A program made the position numbers and the translations under genes. From positions 1,798,001 to 1,862,000 of the forward strand of contig CBDDLA010000001.1 in the NCBI GenBank assembly GCA_965230485.1: a stretch of 64,000 nucleotides of DNA. Direction: 5' to 3'. This document shows, piece after piece, positions 43,424 through 52,491 of the stretch. Positions within the stretch are counted from its first letter, which is position 1, and every line of letters starts with the position of its first letter. The notes beneath the pieces are model-generated. The model was given only the letters and a program-made list of their open reading frames with translations, was not told the origin of the DNA and did no database searches. Source of the DNA: Putridiphycobacter sp965230485. GTDB taxonomy: Bacteria > Bacteroidota > Bacteroidia > Flavobacteriales_D > Crocinitomicaceae.

Positions 43424-45853
43424 CTAACCTTTTACTCTTTGCTGTTCACTTTCCGAGCCAGATCCGCTATATTTTTCTTTATTGAAAGCCGATTTTCCAA
43501 AGCGCATAGAAAAAGAAGCTCTAATACTACGTGAATCAAATGTACTATTCCAATCGGCATTAGTTTGGTTTAAATTATTAATAATGCCATTGCCTACCCT
43601 ACTGTAAAATAAATCACTTGCGGATAGTTTGACATTACCCTTACCATTAAAAATAGTCTTTTGCATACCAAAATTGAGTACCGCATAACCTTCTATTAGC
43701 AATTGAGAGGATACATGATCATTCAAATATCTCCCACTAAGATCAAATTTCCATCCTTTTTTTAATTGAAAATTATTTGTTAGCGAAACATAAACATTCG
43801 TACCACGAGAGTTCAATTGCTCAGTATATAACTGACTATCAAATCTCACCAAAGCACATTCAGCGTACCCGTTAATTTTATACCAAGGTGTCACAGAATA
43901 TGAGCCATCAAGTGATAAAGAAAGAAACTGGCTTGATGCAATATTGCCTGGTCTACTATAGTATATTTCATTTCGAATTTCTAATGTTTCTTGAATACCA
44001 TCTATAGTTTTAGAATAAGAGATTGTGGTATTAAGAAAATTATTAAATGAATGAGATAAGGATAAATTGTGAGAAAAAGTGGGTAATAAGTTTGGATTTC
44101 CAGTATAAAAAGTAAATTGATCTAGCGGACTAATAAATGGATTTAAGTCCTGAAAGTAAGGACGGTTTATTCTACGTCCGTATGAAAAATTCAATCCATG
44201 TCTGCCAGCTGTATCTAATTTAGTAAATGCGTACAAAGTTGGAAAAAGGGACCCATAAGAACGTGTAAAATTTGTGTCAGGAGTTTCAACATTCCCCAAC
44301 TGATTTCCTTCAAATCTGGTTGCTTCTCCTCGAAGCCCTAATTGCAACCCTACTTTTCCTACCGAAAATTTATAATTAACATACGCTGCATTAATCCACT
44401 CGTTATATAAAAACCTATTACTTAAACCATAATCAGGGGTAGTTATCTCATTAATAGTCGTTGAATAAATTGCTTCATTATCAGTTTTAGTAAAGGCAGA
44501 TTTTAATCCCGCTTCAAATTTTGCCCCTTCCTTTAAAGTTTTGGTCAAATCTGTTTTTGCCGCCAAAATTCTTATCTCAGATGGAATCTCTCCATTAATT
44601 TGATTTTGGTTCAATAAGAAATTATCAGGATTGTATTGGAAATTCTTAAAAAGCTGATCATTACTTGATGCATACTGTACAAAATCCGCATCAAATGAGA
44701 GTTTACTTCCCAATGTATCTAATGTTTGAGAAACATAAAAGCTTCCTAAATTGCTTAGGAAGGTCGTTTCACTTAAATTATCAGCTACAACCCTTTGGAG
44801 TAAATTGCCTGATGCATCAGAAGTGAGTGCTGTATTATCTATTTTTCTATTACTCGGAGAGGTAACCCCTTTGTATGATATACCAATAATCGTTTTTTCT
44901 GATGGATAAAAGTCTAAGCCTATTTTTCCATTTAAGTATTGACCATTCCTATTATTAAATGAATTTTGCTGAAACGACGATTGCGTGATATTATTCTCAT
45001 TCAAATAATACCTATTGATGTTTAAGTCTTGAAAATTTTCCCAAAATCCGGCATAAATATTTGAATAAAGACTTATTTTACTCCGATTGTAATTAAGGTT
45101 AAAGCTATTATTGCTTCCATTATACCTACTTCTCCGATAACTCACTGTAGTGTTTCCATACAGACCTTTTATGCTGCCTCGTTTGACATTAATATTAATA
45201 ATACCGGCATTACCTGCTGCTTCATATCTAGCTGGTGGATTATCGATAATTTCAATGCTTTTAATTGATCCTGCTGGTAAAGTTCTTAAGTAGTTTTCTA
45301 ATTCTGAACCAGAAAGGTAAGATGGCTTATCATTAATATATACTGCAACACCAGACCTCCCTTTGAAAATAATAGTTCCATTATTATCAAGAAGTATGCC
45401 TGGAGCTTGCTCTAATACTTCCAAAGCGGTGCTACCTGCATTTGTAGCCAATGCATCAGGCGTAATTACTATTCTATCAATCATTCTTACCACAAATGGC
45501 GTATTAGACTTTACGGTGACTTCCTTCAAAAAATTATCATCTCTTTGAAGCTTAATGACAGGTAATTCTTTATTTTGATTTATTTCAAGGTCTAACCTGT
45601 AATCTAAAAAGCCAATCTGTTTGATTAACATAAAATAGTTTCCAGGTAAGATATTTGTAATTGTGTATGAGCCATCCTTGTCAGTAAATTCAGTTTTAGC
45701 AAGGATAGAATCGGATGAGAGAAATAAAGAAATTATAGCCAAATCAACAGCCTCGTTTTCTGAGGTATTAACAACACCGGAAATTCTATAATCAGACTGG
45801 GCAACAGCGCTAGATAAACTAACTATAAATGCGAGAGTAAATGCTATTTTCAT
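43424..45853 (-). CDS. Outer-membrane beta-barrel (OMP_b-brl_3) protein with CarboxypepD-like plug
   Basis: An 809-aa TonB-receptor-like protein. A signal peptide (MKIAFTLAFIVSLSSAVAQ) is followed by a carboxypeptidase-regulatory-like domain (YRISGVVNTSENEAVDLAIISLFLS). A TonB plug-like segment (NAGSTALEVLEQAPGILLDNNGTIIFKGRSGVAVYINDKPSYLSG) comes next, and then a barrel of about 600 residues typical of PF14905. No SusD partner is adjacent, so it is probably not a Sus-type glycan importer. It ends 570 bp from the dabBA operon and has its own promoter. Confidence 0.88.
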   Translation of the reverse strand: MKIAFTLAFIVSLSSAVAQSDYRISGVVNTSENEAVDLAIISLFLSSDSILAKTEFTDKDGSYTITNILPGNYFMLIKQIGFLDYRLDLEINQNKELPVIKLQRDDNFLKEVTVKSNTPFVVRMIDRIVITPDALATNAGSTALEVLEQAPGILLDNNGTIIFKGRSGVAVYINDKPSYLSGSELENYLRTLPAGSIKSIEIIDNPPARYEAAGNAGIININVKRGSIKGLYGNTTVSYRRSRYNGSNNSFNLNYNRSKISLYSNIYAGFWENFQDLNINRYYLNENNITQSSFQQNSFNNRNGQYLNGKIGLDFYPSEKTIIGISYKGVTSPSNRKIDNTALTSDASGNLLQRVVADNLSETTFLSNLGSFYVSQTLDTLGSKLSFDADFVQYASSNDQLFKNFQYNPDNFLLNQNQINGEIPSEIRILAAKTDLTKTLKEGAKFEAGLKSAFTKTDNEAIYSTTINEITTPDYGLSNRFLYNEWINAAYVNYKFSVGKVGLQLGLRGEATRFEGNQLGNVETPDTNFTRSYGSLFPTLYAFTKLDTAGRHGLNFSYGRRINRPYFQDLNPFISPLDQFTFYTGNPNLLPTFSHNLSLSHSFNNFLNTTISYSKTIDGIQETLEIRNEIYYSRPGNIASSQFLSLSLDGSYSVTPWYKINGYAECALVRFDSQLYTEQLNSRGTNVYVSLTNNFQLKKGWKFDLSGRYLNDHVSSQLLIEGYAVLNFGMQKTIFNGKGNVKLSASDLFYSRVGNGIINNLNQTNADWNSTFDSRSIRASFSMRFGKSAFNKEKYSGSGSESEQQRVKG

Positions 45854-45878
45854 GACCGTTGTTTAAGAATGCCTTAAA

Positions 45879-45886
45879 CAAAAGTA
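45879..45886 (-). promoter_or_regulatory. -7 promoter element (TACTTTTG)
   Basis: A perfect TAnnTTTG on the minus strand, 25 bp before the ATG of the OMP_b-brl gene. It separates that gene from the dab operon upstream. Confidence 0.5.
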
Positions 45887-45979
45887 ACCGACAAACTAAA
45901 TATTGATTCTAAAAAATTGTAAATGGTAATTCTGCTTTGTAAGCAGATTAAATATAATGTTGATTAACAATTAATCGAT

Positions 45980-46828
45980 TTAAGGGTTACAATAGTCACA
46001 AAATTGAGGTGACTCTGTAAATTTGTTATTAGGATGCTCTTTTCTATTAATATAATGACACTTCTGACATTCATATAAGTGTGCTAAAGTAGATTTGGTA
46101 GGGAAATCACATGCAAAACAAGGGAGACCAGGTATCACCTTACGAATCGAGAACCCAGGGCAATGGCAACTTGGACAAAGGCTTTTAGCTTTGTCAATTA
46201 AATTTATGGTTGCCTGCTCAATCACAGCCATTCTGCTAGGATTATATAAAGCCCTCATGTCCGTTTCAATCCAAACTTTTCCATTTGAATCCAAAATATT
46301 TTCTACTCCTTTTTCAAAGTCAGTTCTTGATGTAATTCCCTTGTAAAGAATTTCTGGATCATTTTTACGGTAGCGCAGTATAAGGCCGTGACTATTAAAC
46401 TTAAATTCAGCTGCTATTCGTTTTGCTTCTGATAAGCTACTTGCTTCCTCTCCTCCAAAATTGGTTTCAGCAGACAGCTTTCTACCAAGTATTTCTATAT
46501 TATTCTTCTGATCGACTAACATTACAATCTCATCATCAGCTGACGATAAGAAGAAACCAGGATGCGCACCAAAAGAGCCCTCGTTTGATATTGCCAAATC
46601 TGCTCCAGTCAATTCCATAGCCATTAGACATTTTTGCCTGGCACTTTCAACAGGTGATAATTTTCGTTCAATTTCACCCGAGAAAGTGCCAAGTTGATCT
46701 GTATCCAAATTATCTGGAACAATACATTTTACACCTAAATTTGCTTCGCAAATAGGGGCAATAACTTTTTCTTTTTGATGCTTAGTGGCAATTATCATTT
46801 GACGACCACTAAAATAGTTGTGGTTCAT
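45980..46828 (-). CDS. DUF6671-family protein with zinc-binding tail
   Basis: A 282-aa cytoplasmic protein matching DUF6671 as I recall it: FSGRQMIIATKHQKEKVIAPI, LDTDQLGTFSGEIERKLSPVESARQKCLMA, GADLAISNEGSFGAHPGFFLSSADDEIVMLVD. The first 200 residues have the alternating strand/helix pattern and an SNEGSFG segment that recall the Maf/YjjX (ITPase-like) fold. This is only a resemblance. The C-terminal 65 residues contain nine cysteines (218, 221, 223, 237, 240, 254, 257, 277, 280), mostly in C-x2-C pairs, so one or two zinc sites are likely. It is the last gene of the dabB-dabA-orf97 set (37-bp gap). Confidence 0.8.
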   Translation of the reverse strand: MNHNYFSGRQMIIATKHQKEKVIAPICEANLGVKCIVPDNLDTDQLGTFSGEIERKLSPVESARQKCLMAMELTGADLAISNEGSFGAHPGFFLSSADDEIVMLVDQKNNIEILGRKLSAETNFGGEEASSLSEAKRIAAEFKFNSHGLILRYRKNDPEILYKGITSRTDFEKGVENILDSNGKVWIETDMRALYNPSRMAVIEQATINLIDKAKSLCPSCHCPGFSIRKVIPGLPCFACDFPTKSTLAHLYECQKCHYINRKEHPNNKFTESPQFCDYCNP

Positions 46829-46865
46829 GTTAAAAAAACCTGTCTAACATCACTTTTTAAAGTGT

Positions 46866-47159
46866 CTATGCTTTTTGGAAAACAAATCCAAAACTAGTGT
46901 TAGCTGCTTTTTCAGACTTAACATTAGCTTTGTTATCAATTTCACTAATTAATTGTTTCCTTCTCTCGTTCAATTGTACGATTTTTTCATTAAGGGTTTT
47001 TGATGTAATTGAATGATCTTTTTCCCATTCACTTAAATGATTGATTTTAAAAAAGTTAATCCTGTTATCAATTAAAGTATTGACTACGGCCTTCGCCTCT
47101 TCAGTTGATAAATTACTATCCTCTAAAATGTAATTTATTTTTTTCGTTGTCTCTTCCAT
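46866..47159 (-). CDS. 97-residue coiled-coil protein in the dab operon
   Basis: A small soluble acidic-basic protein with no known family. It is helical throughout: EETTKKINYILEDSNLSTEEAKAVVNTLIDN, then INFFKINHLSEWEKDHSITSKTLNEKIVQLNERRKQLISEID, a heptad-like coiled coil. The C-terminus TSFGFVFQKA may be a short tail. It begins 25 bp after dabA and ends 37 bp before the DUF6671 gene, so it should be co-transcribed. Translation in this frame is supported by the operon spacing and Met start; homology cannot be checked here. Confidence 0.6.
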   Translation of the reverse strand: MEETTKKINYILEDSNLSTEEAKAVVNTLIDNRINFFKINHLSEWEKDHSITSKTLNEKIVQLNERRKQLISEIDNKANVKSEKAANTSFGFVFQKA

Positions 47160-47184
47160 TTTACTATTATTTAAATTATTATTA

Positions 47185-49677
47185 CTATGCTTCTACTTCG
47201 TATTTTACTTCTTTTGTTAACTCTTTGATAGAATGCTCTTCTTTGATGGTTTCCCAGTTTAAATGATTAGTATACCGTTTATTTATTTTACCTTCATTAT
47301 TAATCGATAGTAAATTAATCCAATCATTATCAAACAAGATGCGTACATTTTCATGCTTTTCTAGTATTTTATTAATGGCTTCTATTGGAGCTTCAATAAT
47401 TACATTTAATCTGTTTGGAATGTGCTGATATTTTTTGCCATCATGGACAGACTGCATAGCCAAACCAATTCTTAAATCACCTGCTCCTCCTTCAATGACA
47501 CCGAAACCTCCGGTTACATTATGCAAAGTTTTATTTCCCGACCCAAAGTTCTTATTGTCTACTGTGCTCGCAAAATACTGTAAGTTAATCCAACTTGTTA
47601 CTACCATTGGTGCCGTCATGATGCTTTCTAATATATTTAATTCTTGATCGTTTTTCCAGTCGTAGTTGTGCAAGAAAGATTTTCCATCCAGACTCATTTT
47701 TGAAGTTCGGTGACGAGGTGCAATGATGAAAGCACTGCATCCCGCCAAGCCCCATTCAGGTCGAACAGTAGACCAATCTTTACTTCTGGCAATAACTGCC
47801 TTATCTTTATTGGCCGATTCTCCAATATTCAGTTTAGTAGCTCTTTCATGCCTTGTAGCTGAACTTGCAACCGCCAAACTCATTTTGACTTCCAGTAAAT
47901 AAGTTTGGTGGCCTTTAGGTACTAATTGCTCATTAAGTATTGATATTTTATCAGTAGTTGTATTATGCAACGCTGCTACAAAGTGAGTATCTTCAGGGAT
48001 AGCAATACCTGATTTTGACAGTATGTCCCTAACTTTAGGATTATTTAAAACTGCTTCAGCTGTCATGGCATTAGACTCACCCGAATGACCGCCACATGCA
48101 CCACAATCTAATCCAGTGGCATGTGGGTTATTCACGGTATCGGATCCATGTCCAATAATGAGCACAACTGGTGCAAAATTTTTGGTTAATCCCATTCCTG
48201 TCAATGCTCCCTTTGCCATTGCCACCTGCTCATCAAGTGGAATGCCACTTACATCTACTATTTTTTCAGAAAGCGTTTTTTTCGAAAGACCTATTTCACT
48301 TGCTCGAGTTGTTGCTCTAGTTATTCTTAACGAATCTGATAATAGTTTAAAAACATATAATAATCCCATTGGGCTTACAAAGCTAAATCCAGAAATTGCA
48401 CCGGTTTTAAACCTTTTCCAATGTTTTTCGATTTGGAATAAATTAATTCTCTTTTTTGCCGCTTCTGCCTGATCGTTAGCATTTGGCAAAATCTCCCTAA
48501 CAATTGGCCCAGATGGAATTAAGGCTGGGCATTGATTTTGTCCTTTATCTTGTCCAAGACCTTTAAAGCGAATTGGAAAGCCAAAGAATCCTGCAAAACC
48601 TATTGTTTCTATATCTTGGTTAGCGTGTTCTAGTTGCCGTCTGTATACTTCCGATCTCACATCAATACAGAATACAGCTTGGGCTAAGGGTCGTTTCTGA
48701 TGCTTTGTTTCAGAATTCGTTTTAGCAAACTGATTAATTAGCTCTCGCTCTCTTGATAAATCTAATGCATCCTGGAGAATTAAATTAATAGCAAGCTCTC
48801 TATCAAATTGTTTCATATTTTCAGCGCTTGCAATTTTTTCTAAATTATGCTTCCAATGTGCGTCTAATGCAGGTTCTTGATCTTTAAAAGTATTTAACAA
48901 GCAAAATTCCCAAGTCAGCAGAACCGCTGCAAACGATTCTAGGTTGTTTTTTTCTCCTCCATATAGACCTTCATCCCAATCTAGTCCTCTGATATACGCC
49001 GACCATCCTCCAAATTTTAATAGTAGAGCATGTAAGTATGTATCGATATTTTTTGAAGATAGTCCTAATCCTATTATTGCTCTTTCAATTGCTTCCTTTT
49101 GATTATTAGGTGTATTTAAAAGTATCTGCTTGAAGTTTTTTAAGCCCATTATCTTAGGCGATTTGTCTACTAACGCATTCGCTTTCCAAGCCTCAAAAAT
49201 ACAATTATGTTGATTGGCAGTTTTCCAGAATGCCTGTCCCTTATCGAAATAAGAGGATGCCCAATTTGAAATGCGATCTAATACAAAGCTATGCCAGTTC
49301 TTTTCTGTTAAGTCACCTGCTACCTCAGCCACAGTTTTTATAGAATAAGATATACGTCTTTCTTTTGAATCTCTGCTATCTAAAGTGGTTTTAAAATCCT
49401 CTACAGAAATAGACTCATGTCCGTTTTTAATTAAAGAAGCTCTAAGATCCACATCCAATATTTTACTATTCTTAATGGCCTCTACGTAGAATTCCTTAGG
49501 CATTAATAAATCAACTCCTGCCATTTTTTTATACATGTTTGCAGCACTTGAAAAAGAGTGGTTCGACATCCCCATGTATGGGTTGACCGCAACCATATTC
49601 TCCAAAGACCATGTGGGTGCTATTTTTTGCACTGCAGCTTCTATATTGTCAGAAAAATTGAAATCGTTTCGGTTCAT
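47185..49677 (-). CDS. dabA: DabA, zinc subunit of the DAB inorganic-carbon transporter
   Basis: DabA (UPF0753/DUF2309) is the beta-carbonic-anhydrase-like subunit of the DabAB complex. It is thought to hydrate CO2 to bicarbonate unidirectionally, driven by cation flow through DabB. The 830-aa protein keeps all four active-site positions known from Halothiobacillus DabA: Cys337 and Asp339 in AVFCIDVRSE, His510 in LIIGHGSD, and Cys525 in GLDCGACGGHSGE. The spacings (C-x-D, 173 residues to His, 15 to the second Cys) are the same as I recall for C351/D353/H524/C539. It starts 35 bp after dabB. The sequence has no signal peptide. Confidence 0.95.
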   Translation of the reverse strand: MNRNDFNFSDNIEAAVQKIAPTWSLENMVAVNPYMGMSNHSFSSAANMYKKMAGVDLLMPKEFYVEAIKNSKILDVDLRASLIKNGHESISVEDFKTTLDSRDSKERRISYSIKTVAEVAGDLTEKNWHSFVLDRISNWASSYFDKGQAFWKTANQHNCIFEAWKANALVDKSPKIMGLKNFKQILLNTPNNQKEAIERAIIGLGLSSKNIDTYLHALLLKFGGWSAYIRGLDWDEGLYGGEKNNLESFAAVLLTWEFCLLNTFKDQEPALDAHWKHNLEKIASAENMKQFDRELAINLILQDALDLSRERELINQFAKTNSETKHQKRPLAQAVFCIDVRSEVYRRQLEHANQDIETIGFAGFFGFPIRFKGLGQDKGQNQCPALIPSGPIVREILPNANDQAEAAKKRINLFQIEKHWKRFKTGAISGFSFVSPMGLLYVFKLLSDSLRITRATTRASEIGLSKKTLSEKIVDVSGIPLDEQVAMAKGALTGMGLTKNFAPVVLIIGHGSDTVNNPHATGLDCGACGGHSGESNAMTAEAVLNNPKVRDILSKSGIAIPEDTHFVAALHNTTTDKISILNEQLVPKGHQTYLLEVKMSLAVASSATRHERATKLNIGESANKDKAVIARSKDWSTVRPEWGLAGCSAFIIAPRHRTSKMSLDGKSFLHNYDWKNDQELNILESIMTAPMVVTSWINLQYFASTVDNKNFGSGNKTLHNVTGGFGVIEGGAGDLRIGLAMQSVHDGKKYQHIPNRLNVIIEAPIEAINKILEKHENVRILFDNDWINLLSINNEGKINKRYTNHLNWETIKEEHSIKELTKEVKYEVEA

Positions 49678-49712
49678 AAGTCTAAATATTATTTACGTTT
49701 TGCTTTCTAATT

Positions 49713-51353
49713 CTACCTTTTATATGCGTTTATAAGTCTATCAAAATAAATATTCAAATAAAATCCGTTTCGAATATGGACCCCTAAATTATTCATCCTT
49801 TGATTTGAGTTAATTAATGGAGCAAATACCTGAATTAATATGATAAGGCAGAAAATCGCCAAGACTATTATCATCAGTACCATAAATGTTAAGCTAGGTG
49901 CTCCAAGTTCAGGTAATTCCGATACTAATAACTTATGCATCATTGCTTCTAAGGTAAAGAATGAAACCGTGAGTATTGCAGATCGCAAAATGACTCCACG
50001 CATTACTCTAAAACTAGAGTTTGAGTCAAAAGCTTGAACCATTAATTGAGAAAGACCTAAGACAATTACTCCTCCAATTACAAGTAGCTTAAAGTCTTCC
50101 TTAAAGTTAAAACCCCATAGAAATGAAATCCCAAAATAAACTACGAGAGCGCCTAAAATTCCAGTTAAAATCTTTAATATTTGCCCTTTTCTTATGATTT
50201 TAGAGTATTTACTTGCACCTGATCTCTCAATATTAGTTCCTGAGGATAAAAATGCATGCGCTTTATAAAAAGAATGACCTGTTAAATGAAGCATTGCAGC
50301 AGAATAGACTCCGAAACCGCATGTCATTAAAGTGAATCCCATATGTGCTACACTGGAATAACTTAGTGCCGTTTTAACCGAAGGTTGAGTAATATAGACT
50401 ATCGAACCGTAGCATGCTGAAACAGCGCCAATAACTATCAATAGAATTGGTGCAAAATAGATGGCATCCATGAGGTAAGCCATTCGAACAATAATAAATG
50501 GACCTGCATTTAACAATCCTGCATGCAAAAGTGCCGAAACTGGTGTTGGTGTTTCCATCACTTCAACCAACCACATGTGTGTTGGAAATTGAGCAGATTT
50601 GAATATTGCCGCTAAGACCAAAAATACACCTGACCCTTCAAGCAAATTAGATGAAATCATTTGATCATTTTGGATAGCTGAAAAAATATCAGTTAGGTTT
50701 CCTGTACCAAAATTGACATACAAAAGAATAAAGGCAATCAAAAGTGATACATCACTTAATCTTGCGATAATAAATTTCTTTTTGGCAGCACTCCTTGCCT
50801 TAACACGCTCAGAATAAAATAAAATGAGTTGGTGCAATGCAATACTTGCCGTAACCCAGGCAAAAAATAATACCATTAAATTACCCGATAATACTAATAA
50901 TTGTACTGCAGCAATAGTAATTGCCATTCTGCCAATAAATATTGAATGTCTCGGGTCTCCATTTAAATAATTATAACTAAACCGCAAAACAACAAAACCT
51001 AAGATGGCAATCATTGAATACATTACCATGCTTAACGGGTCAATTCTAATGGCTAATCCCAAATCGGCAACTGACAAAATGTTAATTTCATTTTGTCCCG
51101 TAAGTGACACTAATGCTATACCGAACAATGACACCCCGAACCCAAGGAATATGGCCACTTTACTGAGTACGATCGTATTGATTGGCAGTTTGTTTCTTTC
51201 TGTTCTAGCATATATGCCAATAAAGAATAGAATCAGAGTTGGGATTAAGAAAATCAGTAATTCAATTTTTTCTAACATCATTAATTTTTTTAAAACTTTC
51301 TTAACGTTATTTTGCTGGGACAAATTAACAACATCTATTTCATTAATTTTCAT
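49713..51353 (-). CDS. dabB: DabB, proton/cation-conducting membrane subunit
   Basis: DabB belongs to the complex I NuoL/MrpA-like family (PF00361) and is the energy-coupling membrane partner of DabA. The 546-aa sequence has about 13 hydrophobic helices. It carries the proton-channel block FKSAQFPTHMWLVEVMETPTPVSALLHAGLLNAGPFI (Lys, His and Pro-Thr-Pro-Val), LSYSSVAHMGFTLMTCGFG, and MLHLTGHSFYKAHAFLSSG. It is too short for NuoL and lacks the lateral helix. It is the first gene of the dab operon. The ATG at 51353 gives an N-terminal extension of about 24 residues; 51281 or 51278 would start right at the first helix and may be the true start. Confidence 0.92.
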   Translation of the reverse strand: MKINEIDVVNLSQQNNVKKVLKKLMMLEKIELLIFLIPTLILFFIGIYARTERNKLPINTIVLSKVAIFLGFGVSLFGIALVSLTGQNEINILSVADLGLAIRIDPLSMVMYSMIAILGFVVLRFSYNYLNGDPRHSIFIGRMAITIAAVQLLVLSGNLMVLFFAWVTASIALHQLILFYSERVKARSAAKKKFIIARLSDVSLLIAFILLYVNFGTGNLTDIFSAIQNDQMISSNLLEGSGVFLVLAAIFKSAQFPTHMWLVEVMETPTPVSALLHAGLLNAGPFIIVRMAYLMDAIYFAPILLIVIGAVSACYGSIVYITQPSVKTALSYSSVAHMGFTLMTCGFGVYSAAMLHLTGHSFYKAHAFLSSGTNIERSGASKYSKIIRKGQILKILTGILGALVVYFGISFLWGFNFKEDFKLLVIGGVIVLGLSQLMVQAFDSNSSFRVMRGVILRSAILTVSFFTLEAMMHKLLVSELPELGAPSLTFMVLMIIVLAIFCLIILIQVFAPLINSNQRMNNLGVHIRNGFYLNIYFDRLINAYKR

Positions 51354-51769
51354 TTATATTTTAAATGTAAAGCATAATGAAAGTTTATGTATTAAGGTGA
51401 AAAGTGATTGGATGTGAATTTTTATATTTGATTCTCAAAGAATTAAGTCATCTAAAAGAAATATGGCCCCAAACAATTTTATCAATAATATAGGAGTATA
51501 AAAAAATTAACACCTTGTAGTGCAAAAACTAAATAAGCATAGTTTTAACACTGATTTACAGAATATTAAAAACTTAAGAAGATATATCAATATTTAAGAT
51601 TAAAAAGGTGTTCGTTAATTTTTAAAATGACTTTTTCAGTTTGTAGCATTTATTTTTTCAAATACCCAGAGTCAAAAAATTAGTCAAAATAAAGAATAGT
51701 ATTGTCGTTTATAGTAGTATAGCTGTAATTTCAAATTCTTTAGCATGGATTAATTGCTATCTTTGGAAG
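51354..51769. other. 416-bp divergent intergenic region upstream of dabB
   Basis: It holds no ORF of note and no RNA gene I recognise. It is very AT-rich. One pair of inverted 8-mers, AACACCTT (51509-51516) and AAGGTGTT (51605-51612), lies 88 bp apart. No perfect TAnnTTTG points towards dabB; a loose match, TATGCTTTA, lies just before its ATG. A perfect TATCTTTG points the other way, towards the DUF2490 gene. Confidence 0.5.
51758..51765 (+). promoter_or_regulatory. -7 promoter element (TATCTTTG)
   Basis: A perfect TAnnTTTG whose last base is 4 bp before the ATG of the DUF2490 gene, so transcription would begin at or next to the start codon. Confidence 0.5.
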
Positions 51770-52441
51770 ATGAAGAAAATAATAGCAATTTCTATTTCCC
51801 TGTTGTCATTCATGGTTTATTTTGGTGTTCAGGCTCAGGAAAGTGAACTTGGTAATTGGTTGATATATTTTGGAAATAAAAAAATAAACTCGAAACTGAA
51901 TTGGCATCATGAAGTCCAGTACAGAAATTATAATGCCGTAGGAGATTTAGAGCAATTGCTTTTAAGAACCGGAGTTGGGTACAACCTAAGTGAAAACAAT
52001 AATAATATCCTATTAGGGTACGGATTCATACATAGCCAAAACTATGTAAATAATACAAATGACAAAGTAGAAGTTGATGAACACCGAGTCTTTCAGCAGT
52101 TTATATCAAAACAATCTTTTGGTAGAGTTAACTTTCAACACCGTTACCGATTTGAGCAAAGGTGGATAGAAAACGCCGATTTTAAACTTAGATTTCGCTA
52201 TTTCCTTTCGTTAAACATTCCTATTAATAACCAGATGTTGACAGACCGCACTTGGTACGGGTCTGCCTATAATGAAATTTTCATTAATAATAACCAGATT
52301 TTTTTTGATCGAAACAGGCTTTATGCAGGAATTGGCTATAAATTAAACAAAATGGCACGATTCGAAATAGGCTACATGAATCAATTTCTAAATGGCGGTA
52401 GCAGAGATCAAATTAATGTCATTACATTTTTGAACTTTTAA
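51770..52441 (+). CDS. DUF2490 outer-membrane protein
   Basis: A 223-aa predicted small outer-membrane barrel. The signal peptide (IIAISISLLSFMVYFGVQAQ) is followed by DUF2490 features: ELGNWLIYFGNKKINSKLNWHHEVQYRNY, LEQLLLRTGVGYNLSENNNNILLGYGFI, FQHRYRFEQRW and RLYAGIGYKLNKMARFEIGYMNQF. The function is unknown; these proteins often co-occur with membrane transporters. It is divergent from dabB across a 416-bp region, so a functional link with carbon uptake is conceivable but only positional. Confidence 0.85.
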   Translation: MKKIIAISISLLSFMVYFGVQAQESELGNWLIYFGNKKINSKLNWHHEVQYRNYNAVGDLEQLLLRTGVGYNLSENNNNILLGYGFIHSQNYVNNTNDKVEVDEHRVFQQFISKQSFGRVNFQHRYRFEQRWIENADFKLRFRYFLSLNIPINNQMLTDRTWYGSAYNEIFINNNQIFFDRNRLYAGIGYKLNKMARFEIGYMNQFLNGGSRDQINVITFLNF

Positions 52442-52491
52442 TGTAAAGACTGCAAAAAATGATTTCATTATGGTCGAAAGATGTTTGCTAA

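Noticed and set aside
49713..51353. DabB as a complex I (NuoL) or Mrp antiporter subunit
   Set aside because: It is short, without other nuo or mrp genes nearby, and directly precedes dabA, which is diagnostic of DAB systems.
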